The translations under genes and the position numbers were made by a program. Positions 22,450-33,967 of a DNA stretch of 64,000 nucleotides are shown piece by piece (position 1 is the stretch's first letter; the number at the start of each line of letters is the position of its first letter). The stretch is from Hypericum androsaemum (Eukaryota; Streptophyta; Magnoliopsida; Malpighiales; Hypericaceae), in the NCBI GenBank assembly GCA_963995505.1, contig OZ023181.1, positions 14,876,221 through 14,940,220 of the forward strand. Reading direction: 5' to 3'. A model generated the notes under the pieces. It saw nothing but the letters and a program-made list of their open reading frames with translations. It was not told the DNA's origin and ran no database searches.

Positions 22450-25168
22450 ATGGAGATCGAGAGGGAGATGGAGCAAGAGGTAGAGTGGGTCGAAGCTCAG
22501 ACGATCGGTGTAAGCTTGGACCTTGTCGCTGCTGCTATGCAGCAACTTCAGTTTCTTGCAGCTGTTGACCGGAACAGATGGCTCTATGAAGGTCTCGCCC
22601 TTAAGAAGGCTATATACAGGTTACCCATTGGAATTTTAACTTCTACGAGTTGGTTGCGTGCAATGTTCGTTGAGATTACCATGTGGCTGCGAGTACTGAT
22701 ACATGATAGATGTCAGATTTTAACTTTAGCTGCTGTTTCTCACTGTCATGTGACGAACTATGTCTTAATTCTGTGGAGGTATTAGTTTTATATTTGACAA
22801 ATTCTGAGACTAATGATGAACTAAATCGTTGACTTGCCTACTTTAACACTATTTTTGCCTCGGTACTAAGGTTGTTCAATGTAATCAAGTCTTCATTACT
22901 TTGGTGTTAGGTACAATGCTTGTTGGCTCCCCTTATTGGCTAAACATTCCGAATCGCCAATTTTTGATGGGCCCCTGGTTGTTCCCCTTGATTGTGAGTG
23001 GATTTGGCATTGCCACCGGTTGAACCCAGTATGCTTCCCAACTAAATCTGCCTTTCATCGTCTTATGCATTGGTTGCACATTGATGGTACATGTTTTTCT
23101 TTTTCATACAGGTTCGTTACAAATCTGATTGTGAGGAACTTTTCGGGAGGATCTTGGATTGCTCTAATGTTGTATCTTCGACTAAAGAGGTTTGTGTATC
23201 GCGAACTCAACATATTTGGAATACCCTCTACCCAGATGAGCCTTATGGCTTTGACCTGGAAAGGGCTAGTTCAGATACTGCCACCAACAGATTGTCTGAG
23301 CTTGAGAAATGCACAACATATGATTTGGTATCGACAGTGAAGAGGCAGAGTCCCTTCTTCTATCAGGTTCGAGCTTAGCATTGCGGTTGGTTTCCCCGTT
23401 CTGTGCTTCATTGCACTGCTTAACTGTCGTTGTTTTATGACAGGTCTCTAGACCCCATATGAAGAACAACATTTTCCTCGAAGAAGCTGTGGCTAGGTAC
23501 AAGGGATTTCTTCATCTAATAAAAAGAAACAAGGAGAAATCCGTAAGGCAATTTTGTGTGCCGACTTACGACATTGATCTCATCTGGCACACACACCAGT
23601 TGCATCCTGTTTTTTACTGCAAAGATTTGAGAGAAGCTCTTGGTAAAATATTGGAGCATGATGACACGGTCACCGACAGAACCAAGGGACAGAAGTTGGA
23701 TGTCGGCTTTTCTGCGACTGTAAAGCAGTGGGAACAGACGTTCGGTACAAGGTATATAAAGGCGGGTGCTATGTATAGAGGCGCAGCCCCGTCTCCTCTT
23801 ACAGCCATACCAGTGGTTCCAAATACGTCAAGCAAAGAGATACTTGCAGCGAATGATCGGAAAAAGAGTGCAGGACTTCAGGAGTCGAAGATAGTAGAGG
23901 TAATTCGAAGATACTTGCAACTTTGATTCAGTTCACAGCAAAGTTCTTAACGTTTTGCTAATTCTCAGGTCTTTGCGGAGATAGTGGGAGCCAAAAACTT
24001 ACCAGATGATCACAAGGGGACTTTCTGTGTGACAGTCAGCACGAAGCAGCCTGATTTGTTCTTCGGCAGCAACCGCAGGTTAACTATTCAATCAGAGTCT
24101 GGGGAGAAGCAAGTCACTTCTTTTCTCTGTGAACTGAAAGGAGAACTTTCCTTTGAACTATGGCTGCATTCTCCTACCAGCATACCTCTTACAAAATCAT
24201 GGAAGAGTTTCGGTACAGCGTCTTTTTCTCTACGCGACTTGCTGACTCCACTGTCTAGACTTGCTATGGAAAAGTGGGTGGAACTGCTTCCATGTCCCGG
24301 TAACATGACCTCCAAGCCAATCTACCTGCGGATAGCGCTCTCTTACACTATACCGATCGAAGCACCATGCGTTTTGCGGATGGCCGGTTCCAACTGGCTA
24401 TCAAAGACACCCACTTGCTTCCCTGGAAGGCTCCAACTTTCAAAGAGCGGGACGCGCGTGATTGATGCGACTCATGGAGACATGTTCAGCCTTCAAATCA
24501 GGTATCTCTTTCACTTCACATCTTAAAAGCTACAAAACATTTCCAAGAAAAATGCTCGGGTGAATGATAGAAAATCGGTTTAATTCAGAAAATGGGCAAG
24601 GACAAACTCGAAAAGTGAAGGCATCCCCAAGAAGCAAGTAATGGCTAAAATGGAATCCAGTGAAACAAAAATACTCGCCGAGCTGGCCGGAACACATTGG
24701 TCTTTGATGGATTCTCAATGGTCTCTTAAGCTTACAAGGCAGTCCAATGAAGATGCCCATATTGCTGATCTCGTGGGCTGTAGGATGGTAGTCATCTTAC
24801 TTACTAAGCTGAGCTCTCTATAGTCAACCTCTAAACTTCTCACGAATCAATCTCATCTCTGCAGCTGCAAATTTTCCAAGGCCGGAGGCTGGAATTCGAG
24901 CCAAAACACCGTGAGAATCAGAGAAGCGAAGAAGATTTTGTAACAGCAGTTGAGTTTTCTGCAGAATATCCGTATGGTAAAGCAGTGGCATTGCTTAATC
25001 TCAAGTCTGGATGGGTTGAGGTACTAATGTTTCTGTTTTTTTTTTCCTTCTCATTCGTATGGTAACTCGTTCTGAATAGTGTCGGCTTCCGTCAAAATGC
25101 AGGTGAATGAAGAATGGTTGGTGTTGCCTGGGATAATAACAGCGTTCATATTATCGTATATATTCTGA
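22450..25168 (+). CDS. GRDP: Glycine-rich domain-containing protein (GRDP, DUF1399), C-terminally shortened
   Basis: Eight exons join in phase at GT-AG introns: 22450-22619, 22911-23028, 23112-23366, 23444-23899, 23969-24501, 24589-24787, 24865-25020 and 25103-25168, giving 650 aa. The N-terminal DUF1399 region holds the paired motifs WHCHRLNP (about residues 89-96) and WHTHQLHP (about 229-236). A C2-like beta region starts near residue 334 (VFAEIVGAKNLPDDHKG). The sequence matches plant GRDP1/GRDP2, which have been linked to abscisic acid, stress and auxin responses; the biochemical role is unknown. Those proteins run on into a glycine-rich C-terminal part. Here the frame stops at FILSYIF, while another frame carries on with LKKEG, then GF, to a stop at about 25261, which is what a small indel in the TATATA stretch would do. 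No glycine-rich exon follows before the SOD promoter. It is either a functional short form or a gene decaying from its 3' end. Confidence 0.85.
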
Positions 25169-25515
25169 AGAAGGAAGGCCGCTGTGGATTTATCGCAATC
25201 GCTGACAGCTTACAGGGCGTTGACGATTTGGTGAATAAGGACAAAGACAAAAAAAATATATAGGGATAAAGACAAAAAAAAATTAATCCCCCAATCTTCC
25301 TCTCTTCTCTCTCCTTGCGCGTATTACTTTCTCTATTATTGTTTGACTATTTTACCCACTGCTACAAGAAACATTGAATCCAAGCCCTTATTCAATCAAT
25401 CTATCTACCATCTGCATATTTAACCGAGAAAACAGTGGGCGTTCCACTTTCCGGTCCATTATATTATACCGCGGGCTTCCTCGGACGGGGACGTTTCCTT
25501 TCGCTATCGTTTCTC

Positions 25516-25534
25516 CACGTGTCGCTGTATAAAT
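25516..25534 (+). promoter_or_regulatory. G-box and TATA box of the MnSOD gene
   Basis: CACGTG (25516-25521) is followed directly by TATAAAT (25528-25534), about 95-100 bases before the start codon. That spacing suits a start site near 25560 and a leader of about 70 bases. G-boxes of this kind bind bZIP and bHLH factors in light, ABA and stress responses; that role here is inference. Confidence 0.6.
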
Positions 25535-25629
25535 CAAAGCGATCTGATTAGGAAGGAAAAGAGACCAGAAAGAAACCTTTAGGACACGACGCACACCGAA
25601 AACCAAACCCCCCCCAAAAAAAAAACCGG

Positions 25630-27929
25630 ATGGCTCTCCTCCGATCAGCGTTGACCAGGAAGGCCCAACAGTGGGCCCCGGCCGCCGCCGCCGCCACGCG
25701 GGGGTTCAAGACGTCCAGTCTGCCGGACCTGCCGTACGACTACGGGGCGCTGGAGCCGGCGATAAGCGGGGAGATCATGCAGCTCCACCACCAGAAGCAC
25801 CACCTAGCCTATGTCACTAATTACAATAAGGCCCTCGAGTCCCTCCACAACGCCATGGAAAAGGGCGACTCCGCCTCCGTCGTCCACCTCCAGTCCGCCA
25901 TCAAGTTCAACGGCGGAGGTAACCCACCCCTCTGCCCTTACTCTTGCACTTAAACTGTGGGTAGTATCGCAACGGATCCTAACTCGTCTCCCAGGGCTCG
26001 TGGGTAAATTTCCACCCTTTGCAGAAATGAAAAAAAAACTTTATTTGGAATAGGAACAAAATGCGTGCAATGTCGTCTAAAGCCCGGGTTTAGGAGAAAC
26101 CGTCTAAATTTTCAAAAAAAAAAAAATTTAATACCCATTGCCTTCAGGTCTGAGATTCTGATATGGTTTCATTGAGCGGTTGGGGTCCATTTAAAAGGAC
26201 GAATTGGAGTATTTTGTTTCAGTATATGACGCTATTAGAGAGTCTTGTTTCAGTCCCCGGATATTCATTCATTCGATAGGAGAATGGGTTAATTGTTTCG
26301 TGTTTCAGGTCACGTGAACCACTCGATTTTCTGGAACAATCTTGCTCCTGTTCGTGTAAGTGTGTGTGTTTGGGTGTGCTCTTAAGTTTTGAGTAGTGTG
26401 GGGTTTGTGTTTGGCGGTTTCTAAATTGTTTTCTTTGAGAAAATGTGAGCAGGTCGGTGGTGGTGAGCCGCCACATGGTTCTCTCGGTTGGGCCATTGAC
26501 ACCCATTTTGGTTCCCTGGAGAAGTTGGTACAGAAAATGAGTGCCGAAGGTGCTGCCGTGCAGGGCTCCGGATGGGTGGTTAGTACCATTCCCTCTTTGA
26601 GCTCTTGCTGATTTGTCTTCAAGTTCTCTTGTTGGTTGTCTCACGTATTCTGCGCTCTTCGCGTAGTGGCTTGGCCTTGACAGGGAATTGAAGAAGCTGG
26701 TTGTTGAAACCACTCCAAACCAGGTTTTTTTCATGTCCCTTGATGATTCTTTTAACCACTATTAGACTTCCCAAGGAGCAGCATATTCTATATCGTTGTT
26801 GTACATAAAATGCTGGGTTACGGGGATATGATGTTGGTTCAAGTGATAGGCATGTTTGGATTCATCTAGAGATTGATTGCTACCCAACTTTCCTTATTGG
26901 TCAATGGAACTGCTCACATCATAGCTGGGGGCTTTTTTAAGTAGCTTTGCATCTTTTTTTTCGGTCGAATATCTTTTACATCTTAAGTAGTGTGTTTGGA
27001 AGGTTACCTGGAGATTCCTTTTGTCAATTCAGCATCTCTATCTATCTTTTTGAAAGTCCCTCTAGATCAGTTCATTTCTCTATATTGATCAAAGAAGTTT
27101 GAAATTCTGTGATTTTGTTTGAATGAATATGCTGATGATGCATCATGTCACAGGATCCACTGGTGACTAAAGGCGCAACACTAGTTCCCTTGCTTGGCAT
27201 TGATGTTTGGGAGCATGCATATTATTTGCAGGTAACCTTCTTTTGCTATATCTGTTTCTGTTGCCTTTGTTTTCACTGTCAACAATCATGAATTTGGTTG
27301 GATCAACTGATGGATGTGCCAATTAATGCAAACTCAAAAAGAGTAATAAGGGGATAAGGGGGAAATTCCTGGTGGATAGGTTAGGGGTTCCTAACAATGG
27401 ATTGAGAAAGACATAGATTCTCTGTCTTCATCCCCTCCAACTTGTGGATCAATCTGGTGGTTTTGGATATCCACCACTCACCTTTACTGTGTTAAATGGA
27501 TTTCGTTTAAACAATGGAACGGTATAAAACCTTTGTGTGATATCCCTCATTAAGTGAAAGTATCTCTCTCTTACGTTATGAGGGAGCGTTGTCAGTTAAC
27601 ATTGTGTGTCCCATGATCAATTAAGAGCTGCTTACTATCTAGCTGCTATCAACTGATTACAAGTTGATCGCAGCTTTAACTTTTTCAGAAGTCAATCGTT
27701 CTCTGTAATCCTTCTCTCATTCAAATCTGGTATCTCAAAGCAGTGTCTAACCCTGGAGATAAACTGTAATAGTGCAATCCGATTTTTCTTCCTGTCTTTT
27801 ATTTTGTTCCTTGAGCCTCTTTGCTGTTGATTGCAGTACAAGAATGTCAGGCCAGATTATCTGAAGAACATCTGGAAGGTAATGAACTGGAAGTATGCCA
27901 GTGAAGTGTACGAGAAAGAATGTCCCTAA
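25630..27929 (+). CDS. Superoxide dismutase [Mn], mitochondrial
   Basis: This enzyme converts superoxide to oxygen and hydrogen peroxide in the mitochondrial matrix. Six exons join in phase: 25630-25918, 26309-26355, 26453-26578, 26667-26723, 27154-27231 and 27837-27929, giving 229 aa, the usual length for plant MnSOD. Residues 1 to about 27 are Arg/Ala-rich and lack acidic residues, as in a mitochondrial targeting peptide, before [13 protein letters not shown]. The metal ligands are all present by comparison with human MnSOD: His53 (QLHHQKHH), His101 (HVNH), Asp190 and His194 (DVWEHAYY). The active-site Gln173 (PNQDPL) is the Mn-type feature. No stop or missing residue is seen, so the gene looks functional. 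The preceding gene ends only about 460 bp upstream, on the same strand. Confidence 0.96.
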
Positions 27930-28300
27930 GGTCAGAGCACGGCTACTCATGATGTTTCTTTCTGCTCTTGCTTGTATCTCTGCGTTTTTCCTTGAGCCAG
28001 ACAGTTGCTGTTGTGATGGTTGTAACCTGGTGTATGGAAGGTCCAAAGAAGTCTACAAGTCTCGGTCCGTTAGAAAGGATATAAACTTTTTTATCGACAC
28101 TAGCTGTTCGCAAGGACCTCCCCCTTGTGTCCTGCTTTGCGGCCAATGAATAATGTCCTAGGTCGTTTTCGGGTTCAATTCGCCATTGCAGTCTTCATGG
28201 ATCTTGCAACTTAGTTTGCCATCTGTAAATCCGAGATCTATATGTTCCTTACCTGATGTAAGGAACCAAACCCAGCAGCACATCACCTGAAATAAATGCG
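27930..28300 (+). other. 3' untranslated region of the MnSOD gene
   Basis: No further coding sequence follows the TAA. A plausible plant polyadenylation signal AATAAA lies at about 28291-28296 and another AATAAA at about 28456. The exact end is unknown. Confidence 0.4.
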
Positions 28301-28776
28301 CCTGGAATTTTGAGCAACTTGTCCAATTCAGTTTTAAAGTTGATTCTGAACTCATTCTAGTCGCTGTAAATCTGTTCCACTGGAATGGACTGTTGTTGTT
28401 CCTCGCGGCACGAGGAAAAGACATCGCTAGGAGATGGGATGGTAATTTTTTTTTCCAAATAAAAGAGGGAGTTCTCTACTTAATTAGTTCTCATGGAAGA
28501 TCCTGCCTAATTTGATAGGTGCAATAAGAAAATACATAGAAAAGATGGGACAATTCTGATTGGATAGTGGTTCTTTTTCATTTCGGCTTAGATATTATTT
28601 AAGTTTCTTTCAAAATGAGTCGCAATTATTATTGTTGGAAGATGATGGACGAGGTTTCAACTTGGCCTGTGTCCACTTAAATAGTTAACTGCTTAACAGA
28701 GTCTACTCAGCCCCTCCAGCCAGGGGCGGCCCTTCATGGCGGCCGGAGGGGTTGGTCACCGTCAACGACCCCTCCG

Positions 28777-28860
28777 GTCTTTTCCGGCTTTTTTCGCTGT
28801 TCTCCTTTTTCTAGTTGGGTCTTTTCCGGCTTTTTTTCGCTGTTCTCCTTTTTCTAGTTT
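28777..28860. repeat. 42-bp tandem duplication
   Basis: The stretch GGTCTTTTCCGGCTTTTTTC...CTTTTTCTAGTT occurs twice in a row with one or two differences. It lies just downstream of CAGGGGCGGCCCTTCATG (about 28720), which resembles a transposon end, but no matching right end was found. Confidence 0.75.
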
Positions 28861-29659
28861 CTGTTTATGGCCCAGTCCTTGTGTTGTTCTCAGCCTCTTC
28901 ACAGGCTGTGTCTTTGATTTTGCTGGTTATTTGTGCAGTGTGTTATTTTGCCTGGATCAGATTAAGATTTGTATGGATCTCGATACTTTTGTTGTTGATA
29001 CTGGTGGATAAACTTGTCTTGGTTGAATTCATTCAACTTTGGTTCCCATTTGCGTACATCTCGTATACATTCGAATGCTCGATTTCACGACGTTTTTTAT
29101 TACGCGTCTTTATCGTTTGTTTATGTTTTTTTTGTTGTATTGTAAATCGTTTAATTAATATTATACTTCGCGCTATCTTTTTAAAAAATTCTAAATATAG
29201 AGATCAGAAAATCTTTGAAAAGAAAATATTCTCTCCGGTCTAGTGGTTTTTTTGGGCCTCTAGATGAAAGTAGAGCCTGTTGAGATATACAAGGCCAAAG
29301 TGTAGGCGACCCAGTGTACAGATTCCTTCAAATCTCCCGCACTTTTCTTCCTCTTTCACAAAATACTCAAATTATTTTTTTAAAAGATAAATTCTAAATC
29401 TCTGTCAAATTTTTTTACGACTTGTGTTAAGGTCAAATGACATTTAACAAAATAAACCAATTCTATGATTGTTTTTAGGATTTAGTACATTGAATGTTTT
29501 TGTGTGCATATTCTGTTTGTAACAGGAGCTTGTCTACCAGTTGATCCCTATATCTATATTTTATGTATAAAAAAAAGTGAGAAAAAACAAAGGTTCTCCG
29601 AGTTATTATTTCCAAAGATAACATGTCAGTGAGAGAAATATTCTGTCATATAATTAATA
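28861..29659. other. Intergenic sequence between MnSOD and the TE nest
   Basis: There is no supported gene. The open frames present are hydrophobic or low-complexity and show no family resemblance. The last bases (29660-29664, CTATC) are the target duplication of copia-1. Confidence 0.5.
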
Positions 29660-29664
29660 CTATC

Positions 29665-30188
29665 TGACGGATTCGACGCATAATTAATGAGTAATTACGT
29701 GTTAAATCCGTTTAATTAACAAACTAATTCGTTAATAATAAATTACTTACTTGTTGAAGCACGAGGTCCAAAGGTTCGGATCCACAAAGTCTTCGTGTTA
29801 GTCGAATTACGATCACGTTTTAACGGATTCGTAATTGATTTTCACGAGATTTCCTCTATAGAAAATCTGATCAAAATTCAGGAACTAATCCAGAATTTTT
29901 CCTTTCTTATTGAGTGGTTGTGGGCAAACTTACAATTTGGTCCAGCCGGATTTCTCCTTTTATAGGGAAATCCGGCACACCATAATGCACCACGTGGCAC
30001 TTCGGACCGCATGTCCGCCACGTGGCACTTCGGACCGCATGTCCGCCACGTCACGCTGACGTGGCGCCTACGTGGCATTGAGCCGGTCATCGCGGGTTGA
30101 TCGGCCCATCCAACCCAACTAATGGGCCTGATGGGCCTGGGCCCAATCAGGCACAATAATAATTGCCTAATGGGCCCAAGGTCCAATA
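29665..30188 (-). repeat. Copia-1 3' LTR
   Basis: This 524-bp LTR aligns along its length with the right LTR, including GGTCCAATA versus GGTCCAACA at the outer end and TGACGGATTCGACGC at the inner end. It lacks about 50 bp of G-box-rich sequence that the right LTR has. The terminal TG of the LTR (minus strand) has mutated to TA. Confidence 0.92.
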
Positions 30189-30193
30189 TCTCC

Positions 30194-33107
30194 CACTCAA
30201 TTATTATTGACCTTTAAAGAAATATACCACTGTCTAGACGACTGCTTAAGGCCATAAATTGATCTATTCAATTTGCAAACTTTGTGTTCGCAGCCTTTTT
30301 GAATGTAGCCCTCAGGCTTAGAGGTGAGCAAACAAACCAAAAACCGTCAAACCGGACTAATCCGGACCGAAAAAACTGGACCAAACTGGACCAAATATAA
30401 AAACGGTCCGGTCTGGTTCACGAAAATAATTGAAATTCAGTTTCTGGTCCGGTTCGGGGTTTTTTTGCAAAAGACCGAAAATAACCAGACCGGACTGGAA
30501 ATTTGCCACTATATATTAAATATCACTCCTTTACTCTCTCTCCCCGTAACTTAACTCTCAGTCACCAAACTCACCACCACCACAGTACCACTCACCAGGA
30601 TCTCAATTTCTCACAAAAAATATCCCACAGCCACGGACCACCGCCGGCGCCGACTGTCGCCTCAGCCACCACCGATGCTCAGCAACCACCACGCAACGCC
30701 TCCGAGTCCGAGGGTCGAGGCCACCTGGTCCTTGCAGGTAATTAGCATTCTAAATTTCGAAAAGAATTAGGGTTTCAAAATTGGGGGTTTTCTAAATTAG
30801 TGTTTTTATTAAGGATTTAAGCATGGAAATTTTTTGTTTGGGTTTAAATTAGAGATTTAAGCAAGAGAATCATTTTGTTTGAATTTAAATTAAGAATTTG
30901 GTTTAGAAGGGCTTTGATTTGTGGAGTCGACATAATTTGGTTTAGAAGGGCTTTGATTTGGTTTAGAAGGTTTAGAGGCTGACATGAACCCGCCATTCAG
31001 GACGTCAAAGAGGAAAAGAAAGAAAAAAATAAGAAGTGCAGGTTCTGTGCAACAATTTTAGGTCCGGTTTTTCTGGTTTGGTTTCGGTTTAAACCGGGCC
31101 GTATGTTTGGTTCCAGTTTTAAACCAGAATGATATCCGTTCCGGTCTGGTTTATAATATTACTTAAATTCCGGTTCCGGTCCGGTCTGGTTTTTTCCAGT
31201 TTGGTTCGGTCCGGTCGTCATGCTCACCCCTGCTCAGGCTGAATCATATAGATTTCTTCATCCAATTCTCCGTGGAGAAAAGCAGTCTTTACATCCATTT
31301 GATGTAATTCTAGATTCATGTTAGCAACCATAGCTAAAATGACCCTAATTGACGTAAATCTAACAACAGGTGCAAAAGTCTCCTCATAGTCTATCCCAGC
31401 CTGTTGTTTAAATCCTTGGGCAACCAAACGCGCTTTGTATCTTTCGATACTGCCATCTGCATTGCGCTTTATTTTGAGAATCCACTTATTCCCAATTGCC
31501 CTACGCCCCTTAGGTAGGTCAACGAGATCCCAAACCTGGTTTTTGATCATAGAAGACATTTCTTTTTCCATTGCATTCATCCATTCATTTCGTTTTGGAG
31601 ATGACAAAACTCCAGATACATTCTTTGGTTCATCTTCATCATGTAGGATGGCCAGAAGAATTTCACTTGGACCACCAAATTTCTTTAGTGATACCAAGAA
31701 CGCATTAGCCTCGCCTTCGATGTCAAATCGTCGGCGTGGTATGCTAGTTCTGCTAGACCTACGGTATTCCCGGTTTTGATAAACATCTCTCATATATTCA
31801 TCATATCCAGGAATCGTACTCCCACTGGGTGGAAATACCGTACTCCCACTGGAATAAGGAATTACCTCCCTTTCAGGACTCAGATCACGACCTTTCAGAT
31901 CATTTTGAGTTGAAAAATCTCTATCTTCCTCCTCAATTCTCCCACTCGGAAGAAGTGATCTAGATGATTCTGGTTCATTTGTCTTATAAAGGGTAAGGTC
32001 ACTACTAACCTCTCCCAACTTTGGAAATTCATTCTCCAAAAATGTGGCATCACGTGATTCAAATTCGGTTACATGTCCATTGTCAAGTTCACCCACGAAC
32101 ACGTACCCTTTAGATACCTCTGGGTATCTTATAAAGATACTTTTTCTACCTCTCGGTCCTAATTTATCGAAAGCACTTGAGGTAGAATGGACATATGACG
32201 CACACCCCCATGGCTTAAAATAGGATAAATCGGGCTTCCCATCTATCCACATTTCGTAAGGAGTGGCTGTAACAGACTTAGAGGGAACACTGTTTAGAAC
32301 GTATGCGGCAGTCAGGAGTGCATCTCCATAGAATGATATAGGCAAACTTGCCTCTGCCATCATCGATCTAACCATATCAAGAAGGGTTCTATTCCTTCTT
32401 TCAGCAACTCCATTTTGCTGTGGTGTATAAGGAATGGACAACTGATGTTCAATTCCTTTTTCAATGCATAGAGCTTTGAACTCATCAGAAAGATATTCAC
32501 GGCCACGATCAGTTCGTAAAGCCTTTATCTTTCTGGCCTTCTGATTCTCAACAAAACTCATGTATGTCATGAAGCAGTTTAAGGCTTCAGACTTGTGAGA
32601 AATCAGGTATATCAAACCATATCTAGTATAGTCATCAATAAAGGTGATGAAGTAATATGCTCCATGCCTTGCCCTCACGTTCATTGGACCACATATGTCA
32701 GAATGGATTAATTGTAATGGAAATTTGGCTCTAGCCCCAGTACCGTAAGGTTTCCTAGTGCTTTTCCCTTCTAGACAGGATACACAACTATGTAATATAG
32801 ATTTCTCTATATTGCCTAACAGTCCTGCCTTAGCTAGACGGTTTAAACGATCCTGACCGATATGGCCAAGTCTAGAATGCCATAGTTTAATATCATCCTC
32901 TGATGAGTTTGAACTAGTGACAAAGGAAAAACTTTCACAAGGATCAATATCCAGAATCAAAAAACCTTCCGATATATATCCAAGGCCAAAATAGGCATTA
33001 TCCAAAAATAATCTTACGGTGTCATTCTCAAATGATAACCGAAAACCTAAAGACATTAAGGCCGAAACTGAGATCAGGTTCCTTCGTATGTCTGGAGCAA
33101 ACAACAC
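30194..33107 (-). pseudogene. Copia-1 pol: integrase and truncated reverse transcriptase
   Basis: One long frame (627 codons, down to 31224) is followed, beyond the hAT insertion, by about 40 more codons of RT. The integrase zinc-binding part is WHSRLGH...CVSC (about 32790-32890). The catalytic core has the Asp of IHSDICGP, the Asp of RTDRGREY and the Glu of GVAERRNRT, so the DDE set is intact. RT begins about 31630 with NEWMNAMEKEMSS, then GNKWILKIKRNADGSIERYK and QMDVKTAFLHGELDEEIYM, where the hAT element interrupts it. On the other side PEGYIQKG...LNRSIYGLKQSSRQW resumes. The conserved YVDD and the RNase H domain are missing. The frame is shifted relative to gag at about 33108. Confidence 0.92.
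30319..31232. mobile_element. Non-autonomous hAT element inserted in copia-1 RT
   Basis: The ends are TAGAGGTGAGCA and, inverted, CAGGGGTGAGCA, and the flanks are perfect 8-bp duplications CTCAGGCT (30311-30318 and 31233-31240). Both features are those of hAT transposons. Removing the element and one duplication joins the copia RT in frame. Just inside both ends lie many short repeats of the CCGGTCCGGTCTGGTTT kind, as direct and inverted copies. At about 30560-30735 a GC-rich open stretch ends at a GT donor-like site (CTTGCAG|GTAATT), which may be the remaining first exon of a parent transposase or a captured exon. No transposase domain remains. Confidence 0.9.
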
Positions 33108-33108
33108 G

Positions 33109-33569
33109 TCATGTAAAAGAAGGGCACGACCACCACATAGAATGTGACTCTGTTAGAAGGGTACAAGAGGATACATACAACTTACTCACACTTGAGTTTA
33201 GATGTACCTGCTTGGGCATCTTGCAATCTTTTGCAAAATGTCCCTTCTGTTGACAGTTAAAACATTTCACTTTTGAAATGTTAAACCGCTTGTTCTTTTT
33301 AGCCTTGGAGCCATCCAACTTGGTTCCATAGTTTTTAGCCTTTGGAGTTTGTTTACACTTACCCTTTCCTTTACCTTTCTTCTTTTTCCCACCACTCCCA
33401 GTCGAACAAATCGAATGGGCTTCAGGGTGGGATTTCATAGATAGGAGGCGATCTTCCTCCAGCTCAAGATGTCTGGCAACATCATCAAATGTTACCAAAT
33501 GATCGGAATGGGTCAGATTCATCTTCATCTGTTCCCAACTTGGTGATAGAGAACGGATGACAGCTTGAA
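33109..33569 (-). pseudogene. Copia-1 gag, C-terminal part with zinc knuckle
   Basis: The frame reads IQAVIRSLSPSWEQMKMNLT, then a helical segment (VARHLELEEDRL), a Lys/Gly-rich linker, and the CCHC zinc knuckle CFNCQQKGHFAKDC (CX2CX4HX4C), as in copia gag. It then shifts frame into the pol sequence. The N-terminal two-thirds of a normal gag is not found upstream; an unrelated open segment is there instead. Confidence 0.85.
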
Positions 33570-33574
33570 TCTGT

Positions 33575-33967
33575 TTAGATCAAACCGCTTCGTAGCTCCA
33601 GAACAGGAGAAGGTATCATTTCTCTGAGAAGACCCCTCTCCTCGAGATAATGAATCAAACCATAGAGAGCATCTCTATGGCTATTGAACTTAGGTGCCGA
33701 GAAGATACTCATATCTTCTTGGATTTTTAGCGTGACCAGGAGGTCTCGAAACATAGAGGGCCAGTCCTCTCCATGATCGTAACCTCCGGCCCAGATGCAT
33801 TCTTGCATCTCCCGGTGAACAGCCTCAATGTGCTCGACGATAACATACATGTCATCGTGAGGCACACGAAGCGGTAAACGGTGCTTCAGAATCTTTTGTC
33901 GAAGTTCTGTTGCACAGAAGTTCAGATACCTTCCTCCAGTAGCCATCAAATCTTGCAACAATTGCAA
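33575..33967 (-). other. Unidentified open segment in place of gag N-terminus
   Basis: About 130 codons stay open directly upstream of the gag C-terminal part. They include RYLNFCATELRQKILKHRLP, MYVIVEHIEAVHREMQECIW and HRDALYGLIHYLEERGLLRE. Composition and helix-like patterning look like a real protein, but not like the UBN2-type gag of other copia elements. I do not recognise it. It could be a divergent gag N-terminus or sequence picked up from a host gene. Confidence 0.4.

Noticed and set aside
26219..26734. 171-codon minus-strand frame opposite MnSOD exons 2-4
   Set aside because: It is the reverse of real MnSOD exons and introns and has no recognisable content.
31435..31779. Plus-strand frame opposite the copia-1 RT
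   Set aside because: It lies wholly opposite the well-supported pol frame and has low-information composition.
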